Below are positions 5,571 through 11,318 of a stretch of DNA of 11,318 nucleotides, piece by piece. The stretch is from contig JAIENF010000427.1 in the NCBI GenBank assembly GCA_019751575.1, forward strand, positions 1-11,318. Reading direction: 5' to 3'. Numbering within the stretch: position 1 is the first letter of the stretch; every line of letters begins with the position of its first letter. This DNA is from Burkholderiales bacterium. Lineage in GTDB: Bacteria > Pseudomonadota > Gammaproteobacteria > Burkholderiales > CAIKXV01. The notes under the pieces were generated by a model, which was given only the letters and a program-made list of their open reading frames with translations, was not told the origin of the DNA and searched no databases. The translations under genes were made by a program, and so were the position numbers.

Positions 5571-8438
5571 TTGACCCTGATCCTCATCGTATTGCTGCCC
5601 TTCCTGATGGCGGCGCTGCCCCGCTTGGCCGGTCGCGCCCACCGGCGGCGCTGTGCCCTGCTGGCCGCCTGTGCGCCTGCGTTGTCGCTTGCGCTCCTGC
5701 TGGCGCATGCGCCCGCCGTGTTCGATGGCACCGTGTTGCAGGCCGGCGGTCCATGGCTGCCCGCGATCGGCCTGAACTTCACGTTCATGCTGGACGGATT
5801 CGGCTTCCTGTTCGCGCTGCTGATCCTGGCGATCGGCCTGCTGGTCATCCTGTACGCGCACTACTACCTGTCGGCGCAGGATGACCCGTCCCGGTTCTTC
5901 TGCCTGCTGCTGCTGTTCATGGGCTCGATGCTCGGTGTCGTGCTCTCGGACAACCTGCTGCTGCTCGTCGTGTTCTGGGAATGCACCAGCCTCTCGTCGT
6001 TCCTGCTGATCGGATTCTGGCGCGACCGCAGCGAGGCGCGGCAGGGCGCGCGCATGGCGCTTGCGGTCACCGGTGCCGGCGGACTCGCGCTGCTCGCCGG
6101 CGTGCTGCTGATCGGCTACATCACCGGCAGCTTCGAGCTGTCCGAAGTGCTCGACCAGCGCGAGATGCTGCAGGGCCATCCGCTGTTCCCGCTCGCGCTC
6201 ATCCTCGTGCTGCTGGGCGCGTTCACCAAGAGCGCCCAGTTCCCGTTCCATTTCTGGCTGCCGCATGCGATGGCTGCGCCGACGCCGGTCTCCGCCTACC
6301 TGCATTCGGCCACGATGGTGAAGGCGGGCGTGTTCCTGCTCGCGCGGATGTACCCGCTGCTCGGCGGCAACGACCTGTGGTTCCTGCTGGTCACCGGCGT
6401 GGGGCTGGTCACGCTGGTGTTCGCTGCCTGGGTCGCGCTGTTCCAGCAGGACCTGAAGGGGCTGCTCGCCTACTCGACCATCAGCCACCTCGGCCTGATC
6501 ACGCTGCTGTTCGGCCTCGACACGCCGCTGGCGGTGGTGGCCGGCGTCTTCCACATAATCAACCATGCGACCTTCAAGGCTTCGCTGTTCATGGCCGCGG
6601 GCATCATCGACCATGAGACCGGCACGCGCGACCTGCGCAGGCTGAACGGCCTTGCACGGTACATGCCGGTCACCGCAACCCTGGTCGCCGTCGCGGCGGC
6701 GGCAATGGCGGGCGTGCCGCTGCTGAACGGGTTCCTGTCGAAGGAGATGCTGCTGGCGAAGACGGTCGCGATCGATACCGGCACCTGGGCGGACTGGCTG
6801 ATCCCGGTGATGGCCACGCTCGCGGGCGCGTTCGCGGTGGCCTACTCCTTGCGGCTGGTGCATGACGTGTTCTTCAACGGCGAGCCGGTCGGCCTCGAAC
6901 GTACCCCGCACGAGCCGCCGCGCTGGATGCGGGTGCCGGTGGAACTGCTGGTCGTGCTGTGCGTCCTGGTGGGCGTGATGCCCAACCTCCTCGTGGCGCC
7001 GCTGCTCGACGTGGCGGTCTCGGGCGTGCTGCTCGGCAACGTCCCGGAATACAGCATCAGCCTCTGGCACGGCTTCAACCTGCCGCTGGCGATGAGCGTG
7101 GTCGCGCTGCTGCTGGGCAGTGCGATCTACTTCGGCCTGCAGGGCGGCTACAACCTCCATCTCTACCGGGACGACGGGGTCAGCGCCAAGCGCCTGTTCG
7201 ACCGCCTGCTCGAAACCACCGTCTCGATCGCGCGACTGGTCACCGGCGGCATGCAGAACGGATCCCTCCAGCGCTACCTGTGGCTGATGGTGGCAGTCAC
7301 GCTGGCTGCAGGCGCATTGCCGTTCTTCCTCGACGACTACTCGCTGGGCGACGAGCTGCTGCTGCCGACCAACGGCGCGGCGATCGCGATGTGGCTGGCC
7401 GTGGTCGCGGCGACCGTCGCGACGGTCGCGCTGCACCGGCGCAGGCTGCTCTCGCTGATCGCGGTGGGCGCGGTCGGGTTGCTGGTCAGCCTCACCTTCG
7501 TGCTGTTCTCCGCGCCGGACCTCGCGTTGACCCAGCTGTCGGTCGAGGTGGTCACCGTCGTGCTGCTGATGGTGGCCTTGCGGCACCTGCCGGCGACCAC
7601 GCCGGTCGAGGGGTCACTGCCGCGCCACCTGCGCGATGCGCTGCTGGCCCTGGCGGCAGGCATCGGGATGGCCGCCCTGGCCTATGCGGCACTCACCCGG
7701 CCGCTCGCCAGCATCTCGACCTATTTCCTCGAGCAGTCGGTGCCGAAAGGTGGCGGCTCGAACGTGGTCAACGTGATCCTGGTCGATTTCCGCAGCTTCG
7801 ACACGCTGGTCGAGATCCTGGTGCTGGCCGTGGCCGGGCTGACCATCCATGCGCTGCTCAGCGGCTTCGCAGCCCCCGGACGCGGGCCGGTGCCCGACCC
7901 GCATGAAGCGCGGCCGCTGATGCTGCGCGTGCTGGCGCGCCTGATCCTTCCCTTCGCGCTCGCGGCGTCGGTCTACCTGTTCCTGCGCGGACACAACGAG
8001 CCGGGCGGCGGTTTCGTCGCCGGCCTGGTGACGGCGATCGCGCTGCTCGTCCAGTACATGGCCAGCGGACGCGACGCGGTGCCGGGGCGCGCGCACGCCG
8101 GGGCGCCGGGCCCTGCGGCACCGCCGGGCGAGGAGGGCTTCGATCGCTGGATCGCGGCTGGCATGTTCTCCGTCGGCCTGACCGGGCTCGGCGCGGTACT
8201 CATCGGATTCCCCTTCCTCACCAGTTCCTATGCCTACTTCGACCTGCCGCTGCTGGGCAAGGTGCCGCTGGCTTCGGCGATGTTCTTCGACGTCGGGGTC
8301 TACCTCACCGTGGTCGGCAGCACGATGATGATGCTTGCCTCCATCGGCCGCGTGACGACGGTCCCCGGACAGCCTGCGGGCCCGACGCCGCCGGCCCCCG
8401 ATGCAGCGGCACGCGCGGTGCGCATGGAGGCCAGCTGA
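5571..8438 (+). CDS. mrpA: Mrp Na+(K+)/H+ antiporter subunit A fused to subunit B
   Basis: Predicted 955 aa, a polytopic inner-membrane protein. The first two thirds resemble NADH dehydrogenase subunit NuoL and contain the charged residues of proton antiporters: Glu137 in VVFWECTS, Lys220 in AFTKSAQFPFHFWLPHAM, HSATMVKAG (245-253) and HIINHATFKASLF (328-340). A DUF4040-like part follows, with FSAPDLALTQLSVEVVTVVL and Glu659, then an MbhE-like part with NVILVDFRSFDTL (734-746). An MrpB domain begins near residue 781 and contains GHNEPGGGF (807-815). The fusion explains why no separate mrpB is present and marks the six-gene operon type (also called pha or sha). MrpB carries an Ala/Pro/Gly-rich loop at about 834-856. 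Translation probably starts at TTG 5571, since MTLILIVLLPFL is a typical MrpA beginning. The next in-frame ATG (5607) would cut into the first helix. No ribosome binding site is apparent. Its TGA overlaps the mrpC ATG by one base. Confidence 0.93.
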   Translation: MTLILIVLLPFLMAALPRLAGRAHRRRCALLAACAPALSLALLLAHAPAVFDGTVLQAGGPWLPAIGLNFTFMLDGFGFLFALLILAIGLLVILYAHYYLSAQDDPSRFFCLLLLFMGSMLGVVLSDNLLLLVVFWECTSLSSFLLIGFWRDRSEARQGARMALAVTGAGGLALLAGVLLIGYITGSFELSEVLDQREMLQGHPLFPLALILVLLGAFTKSAQFPFHFWLPHAMAAPTPVSAYLHSATMVKAGVFLLARMYPLLGGNDLWFLLVTGVGLVTLVFAAWVALFQQDLKGLLAYSTISHLGLITLLFGLDTPLAVVAGVFHIINHATFKASLFMAAGIIDHETGTRDLRRLNGLARYMPVTATLVAVAAAAMAGVPLLNGFLSKEMLLAKTVAIDTGTWADWLIPVMATLAGAFAVAYSLRLVHDVFFNGEPVGLERTPHEPPRWMRVPVELLVVLCVLVGVMPNLLVAPLLDVAVSGVLLGNVPEYSISLWHGFNLPLAMSVVALLLGSAIYFGLQGGYNLHLYRDDGVSAKRLFDRLLETTVSIARLVTGGMQNGSLQRYLWLMVAVTLAAGALPFFLDDYSLGDELLLPTNGAAIAMWLAVVAATVATVALHRRRLLSLIAVGAVGLLVSLTFVLFSAPDLALTQLSVEVVTVVLLMVALRHLPATTPVEGSLPRHLRDALLALAAGIGMAALAYAALTRPLASISTYFLEQSVPKGGGSNVVNVILVDFRSFDTLVEILVLAVAGLTIHALLSGFAAPGRGPVPDPHEARPLMLRVLARLILPFALAASVYLFLRGHNEPGGGFVAGLVTAIALLVQYMASGRDAVPGRAHAGAPGPAAPPGEEGFDRWIAAGMFSVGLTGLGAVLIGFPFLTSSYAYFDLPLLGKVPLASAMFFDVGVYLTVVGSTMMMLASIGRVTTVPGQPAGPTPPAPDAAARAVRMEAS

Positions 8439-8773
8439 TGGAACTGCTGCTCGCAAGCGGCATCGGCGTGCTGACGACGGCGGGCGTGTGGCTGCTGCTG
8501 CGTGCCCGCACCTTCCCGGTGATGCTCGGCCTGACGCTGCTGTCGTATGCGGTGAACCTGTTCATCTTCTCGATGGGCCGTCTCGCGATCGGTGCCGCGC
8601 CGGTGATCCGTGACGGCGTCGAGCGCTATGCCGATCCGCTGCCCCAGGCGCTGGTGCTGACCGCGATCGTGATCGCATTCGGCATGACGGCGCTGCTGCT
8701 CGCGCTCTCGGTGCGCATGGGCTACGACAGCGGCACCGACCATGTCGATGGCCGCGGAGGCGGCAAGCCATGA
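8438..8773 (+). CDS. mrpC: Mrp antiporter subunit C (NuoK-like)
   Basis: Predicted 111 aa with three transmembrane helices (about 5-21, 28-46 and 72-92), the normal size and topology of MrpC, which is homologous to NuoK of complex I. Family signatures include LLLRARTFPVMLGLTLLSYA (19-38), then NLFIF, and DPLPQALVLTAIVIAFG (66-82). The C-terminus GTDHVDG is also usual for proteobacterial MrpC. It is a small inner-membrane subunit of the Mrp complex, assembling next to MrpA and MrpD. The ATG at 8438 overlaps the mrpA stop (TGATG) and has GGAGG at 8426-8430, seven nt upstream and inside the mrpA coding end, so translation is probably coupled. The stop overlaps mrpD as ATGA. Confidence 0.93.
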   Translation: MELLLASGIGVLTTAGVWLLLRARTFPVMLGLTLLSYAVNLFIFSMGRLAIGAAPVIRDGVERYADPLPQALVLTAIVIAFGMTALLLALSVRMGYDSGTDHVDGRGGGKP

Positions 8774-10413
8774 TCCAGGTGCTTGGCCATCTTCCGGTCG
8801 TGCCGGTGGTGCTGCCGCTGGTGTCCGCGGCGGTCATCCTCGCCCTGGGCGACCGGCGTCGCCCGGGCGCCTGCCGTGCCGTCTCCATCGGCTCCTGCGT
8901 TTCGCTGGTGCTGGCGGCGCTGTACCTGCTCGGCTGGTCCGCGACCGGGGAGCCTGCGGTGTACTCGGTGGCCGACTGGCCGGCACCTTACGGCATCGTG
9001 ATCGTGCTCGACCGTCTGGCTGCGCTGATGCTGTTGCTGACCGCGTTGATCGCGGTGGCGGCGGCCTGGTTCGCGGCGCACGGCTGGGATGCGCGCGGCC
9101 GGCACTTCCATGCGCTGCTGCAACTCCAGCTGATGGGGTTGAACGGGGCCTTCCTTACCGGCGACCTGTTCAACCTGTTCGTGTTCTTCGAACTGCTGCT
9201 GATCGCTTCCTACGGCATGATGCTGCACGGCGGGGGAGAGCGCCGCCAGCGCGCCACGCTGCACTACATCGTGTGCAACCTGGTCGCCTCCGCGCTGTTC
9301 CTGGTCTCGGTGAGCCTGCTCTACGGCGTCACCGGCACGTTGAACATGGCGGACCTCGCGCTGCAGGTGGCTGCCGCGCCGGCCGAGGATGCCGCGCTGA
9401 TACGCAGCGCGGGCCTCGTCCTGCTGGTGGTGTTCGCCGTGAAGGCGGCCGTGCTGCCGCTGGGCTTCTGGCTGCGCGACGGGTATGCGAACGCGTCCCC
9501 GCCGGTCGCCTGCCTGTTCGCCATGATGACCAAGGTCGGCATCTACTCGATCGTGCGCGCGTGCACGCTGATGTTCGGCGAGGACGCAGGCGTCGGGACG
9601 GACCTGGTCGGGGAATGGCTGGTGCCCCTGGGCATCGCCACGCTCGTGATGGCTTCGATCGCGGCCCTGGCCAGCCGAAACCTGGCCGAACTGGTGGCGT
9701 GCATGGTCGTCACCTCGGTCGGCTCGATGCTGATCGGCGCCGGCGTGTTCTCGGCCGAGGGCCTGTCGGCCGCCCTGTTCTACATGGTGCACTCGACCTT
9801 CGCGGTCGGCCTGCTGTTCCTGCTTGCCGGCGAGATCGCGCATGAGCGCGGCGCGCTCGGCAGCGACCTGCTGCCCGGCCCGATGCTGAAGCCCTGGCAC
9901 CTGGCCCCGCTGTTCTTCTTCGCCGCCGTGGCCGCCGCTGGGCTGCCGCCGGTGAGCGGCTTCATCGCCAAGGTCGGCATCCTCCAGGGTGCGACCGGCG
10001 GAAGCTGGGTGGCCGGTTCATGGGTTGCGGTCCTCGCATCGAGCCTGCTGCTGGTGATCGCGCTGGCGCGCGCCGGCAGCATGCTGTTCTGGCGGCCGGT
10101 CGAGGGCGGCGCCGCCGTGCCTGCCGGTGCCGGGGCGGATGTCGGCGCGACGATGATGCCCCGGGCTTCGACCGGCCCGGTCTGGTTCCTGGCCGCTGTC
10201 CTGCTGCTCCTGACCGTGGGCGCCCGGCCGGTGCAGTCGTTCATGGATGCAACGGCAACCCAGCTGCTGCAGCCGGCCGGCTATGTCGATACGGTGATCC
10301 GGCCCGAACGCATGGGCCCGCCGGATATCCTGAGCCCCGGTGCCGATCGGCTGCGGACCCAGGCCGTTCCGGTGCGCGATGCACGTCCGGTTGCCGGAAC
10401 GGGGGGCACATGA
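8770..10413 (+). CDS. mrpD: Mrp antiporter subunit D (NuoM/NuoN-like)
   Basis: Predicted 547 aa, about 14 membrane helices, belonging to the proton-translocating antiporter-like family that also includes NuoL, NuoM and NuoN. Key charged residues are present: Glu141 in NLFVFFELLLIASYG and Lys225 in VVFAVKAAVLPLGFWL, corresponding to the Glu and Lys shown to be essential in characterised Bacillus MrpD. SPPVACLFAMMTKVGIYS, FYMVHSTFAVGLLFLLAGEI and GLPPVSGFIAKVGIL are further family segments. Together with MrpA it is thought to provide ion pathways of the complex. After the last helix there is a hydrophilic tail of about 40 residues, rich in Pro, Arg and Gly, longer than I expect for the family and of unknown significance. 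The ATG at 8770 overlaps the mrpC stop by 4 nt, with GGAGG at 8756-8760. The stop overlaps mrpE. Confidence 0.94.
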   Translation: MIQVLGHLPVVPVVLPLVSAAVILALGDRRRPGACRAVSIGSCVSLVLAALYLLGWSATGEPAVYSVADWPAPYGIVIVLDRLAALMLLLTALIAVAAAWFAAHGWDARGRHFHALLQLQLMGLNGAFLTGDLFNLFVFFELLLIASYGMMLHGGGERRQRATLHYIVCNLVASALFLVSVSLLYGVTGTLNMADLALQVAAAPAEDAALIRSAGLVLLVVFAVKAAVLPLGFWLRDGYANASPPVACLFAMMTKVGIYSIVRACTLMFGEDAGVGTDLVGEWLVPLGIATLVMASIAALASRNLAELVACMVVTSVGSMLIGAGVFSAEGLSAALFYMVHSTFAVGLLFLLAGEIAHERGALGSDLLPGPMLKPWHLAPLFFFAAVAAAGLPPVSGFIAKVGILQGATGGSWVAGSWVAVLASSLLLVIALARAGSMLFWRPVEGGAAVPAGAGADVGATMMPRASTGPVWFLAAVLLLLTVGARPVQSFMDATATQLLQPAGYVDTVIRPERMGPPDILSPGADRLRTQAVPVRDARPVAGTGGT

Positions 10414-10976
10414 TGTCGCCGCCTGCGGTCTCGCGCCTGTCGCGGTTGCTGCCCTCGCCGGTGATGTCGGCAGCGGTCGCCGTGTTCTGGATGCTGTTGA
10501 ACAACAGCATCCATCCCGCCCATGTGCTGCTCGGGCTGTGCCTGGGCGTGGCGCTGCCGCTGGCTGCACGTGCGCTCTGCGGCAGGGGCGATCTGCCGGT
10601 CGCGCGCCGGTCCGGCGGCCTGCGATGGCGCCTGCGGGCGGCACGCGCCGCGGCGCTGCTCGCGGGGGTCGTGCTGGTCGACGTGGTCAAGTCGAACATC
10701 GAGGTCGCGATCCTCATCCTGGGGCCGAAGTCGCGGCTCCGGTCCGCGTTCATCGAAGTGCCGGTGTCGCTGGACGATCCCCTGGCGGTGGCCACGCTCG
10801 CGGGCATCGTCACCATGACGCCCGGAACGCTGTCCGCGGGCATCAGTGCAGACATGCGGATGCTGACCATCCACTGCCTGCATGCGCCCGATCCTGCCGC
10901 GGTGGTCGCGGCGATCCATTCCCGGTACCAACGTCCGCTCGCGGAGATATTCCCATGCTCGACTACGCAGTCCTGA
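10410..10976 (+). CDS. mrpE: Mrp antiporter subunit E
   Basis: Predicted 188 aa, typical MrpE length. Hydrophobic segments lie at about residues 17-30, 36-55 and 78-92, followed by a cytoplasmic-type C-terminal domain. Family motifs are HPAHVLLGLCLGVALPL (35-51), VDVVKSNIEVAILIL (90-104), and TMTPGTLSAGISADMRMLTI (135-154). MrpE has no complex I counterpart and is needed for full Mrp function or assembly in studied systems. Two adjacent ATG codons, 10410 and 10413, are possible starts; the first overlaps the mrpD TGA as ATGA and the second would shorten the protein by one residue. A purine-rich GGAACGGGGGG precedes them. The 3' end overlaps mrpF by 22 nt in another frame, the largest overlap of the operon. 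Confidence 0.92.
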   Translation: MMSPPAVSRLSRLLPSPVMSAAVAVFWMLLNNSIHPAHVLLGLCLGVALPLAARALCGRGDLPVARRSGGLRWRLRAARAAALLAGVVLVDVVKSNIEVAILILGPKSRLRSAFIEVPVSLDDPLAVATLAGIVTMTPGTLSAGISADMRMLTIHCLHAPDPAAVVAAIHSRYQRPLAEIFPCSTTQS

Positions 10977-11224
10977 CCGGCATCGCGCTCATCTGCCTGT
11001 CGATGCTGCTCGTGCTGGTGCGCGTGCTTCGCGGCCCGGCCCTGCCCGATCGGATCGTCGCGCTGGATGCGCTTTACGTGAATGCCATCGCCCTGATCAT
11101 CCTGCTCGGCATCTCCGAGTCGGACCAGGTCCATTTCGAGGCGGCGATCCTGATCGCGCTGCTCGGATTCGTCGGGACCGTTGCGCTGGCGAAGTTCGCG
11201 TTGCGCAGGGACGTGATGGAATGA
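10955..11224 (+). CDS. mrpF: Mrp antiporter subunit F
   Basis: Predicted 89 aa with three membrane helices (about 5-24, 36-53 and 62-82), the usual MrpF size. The diagnostic loop GPALPDRIVALD (27-38) carries two conserved aspartates (Asp32 and Asp38), and the third helix region reads FEAAILIALLGFVGTVALAK (61-80). MrpF proteins act as part of the Mrp complex; isolated relatives have been linked to cholate/sodium export in Bacillus, but the operon context makes the antiporter role most likely here. The ATG at 10955 lies inside the end of mrpE, with GGAG at 10942-10945, nine nt upstream. The stop overlaps the next start as ATGA at 11221-11224, indicating coupling to mrpG. Confidence 0.92.
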   Translation: MLDYAVLTGIALICLSMLLVLVRVLRGPALPDRIVALDALYVNAIALIILLGISESDQVHFEAAILIALLGFVGTVALAKFALRRDVME

Positions 11225-11318
11225 GCGCGGCAATGGTCGACTACCTGCTGGAGGTGCTGGTGTCGCTGATGGTGCTCGCCGGCGCAGGGTTCACGCTGGT
11301 CGGGTCGATCGGCCTGCT
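11221..11318 (+). CDS. mrpG: Mrp antiporter subunit G, 5' part only
   Basis: The window ends after 32 codons, so only the N-terminus is seen. It reads as a short polar lead followed by the first membrane helix, with LLEVLVSLMVLAGAGFTLVG and SIGL, which is how MrpG proteins begin (the usual continuation is a basic, Pro-Asp-containing loop and two more helices, about 100-130 aa in total). Position in the operon, after mrpF with a 4-nt ATGA overlap, supports the call strongly. A purine-rich AGGGA at 11208-11212 lies upstream. It completes the mrpAB-C-D-E-F-G order expected for the six-gene type. Confidence 0.88.
   Translation, partial: MSAAMVDYLLEVLVSLMVLAGAGFTLVGSIGL

Noticed and set aside
5420..5884. 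Plus-strand frame in the mrp leader running into mrpA in another frame
   Set aside because: Arg/Pro-rich translation and no ribosome binding site. The overlapping mrpA frame is clearly the coding one from 5571.
5079..7586. 835-codon open frame on the minus strand opposite mrpA and the unassigned gene
   Set aside because: Its translation is dominated by Gln, His, Arg and Glu, the usual antisense reading of Leu/Val-rich high-GC membrane-protein codons. It has no recognisable domain, and the plus strand encodes clear proteins.
8722..9900. 392-codon minus-strand frame opposite mrpD
   Set aside because: The same antisense composition effect; MrpD on the other strand is unambiguous.
1..11318. Mobile element, defence system, CRISPR array or tRNA
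   Set aside because: No transposase or integrase, no spaced direct repeats and no tRNA-like sequence were seen. Gene content is ordinary chromosomal housekeeping and antiporter genes with uniform codon use.

Overview
The window is GC-rich (roughly 70% by eye) chromosomal DNA of a Pseudomonadota bacterium. Three things point to Gammaproteobacteria: an asmA-like gene directly followed by mutY, Gram-negative envelope functions, and an Mrp antiporter of the six-gene type with fused mrpA and mrpB. A lysobacterial, Pseudomonas-like or Steroidobacter-like relative would fit. The assignment is inferred from gene content only, and a betaproteobacterium cannot be excluded. I see no transposase, phage gene, tRNA, rRNA or CRISPR array, and coding density is high.

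Layout. Positions 1-139 hold a small AT-richer island with short alternating inverted repeats and no convincing gene. A small metal-binding cupin protein lies on the minus strand (140-589). Its first residues are encoded by four copies of a 15-bp tandem repeat. It diverges from a plus-strand group: an AsmA-family envelope protein (703-3084), the adenine DNA glycosylase MutY (about 3132-4259), a single-domain universal stress protein (4285-4707) and a membrane-anchored conserved protein of unknown function (4769-5359).

After a 211-bp gap with no apparent gene comes a tightly packed Mrp-type Na+(K+)/H+ antiporter operon, 5571 to the window end: mrpAB fusion, mrpC, mrpD, mrpE, mrpF and the beginning of mrpG. 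Every junction overlaps (1, 4, 4, 22 and 4 nt), as expected for translational coupling of subunits of one membrane complex. Only mrpG is cut by the window.

Functionally, the Mrp genes build one proton-driven cation antiporter for alkali and salt tolerance. The upstream genes are housekeeping or stress functions: envelope lipid or outer-membrane maintenance, repair of oxidative A:8-oxoG mispairs, and a general stress protein. Nothing in the sequence proves that they are co-regulated with Mrp. I found no clear undescribed system. The points most worth a second look are the unassigned protein at 4769-5359 with its possible leaderless start, the mrp leader with a TTG start, the repeat-encoded cupin N-terminus and the inverted-repeat island at the left edge.
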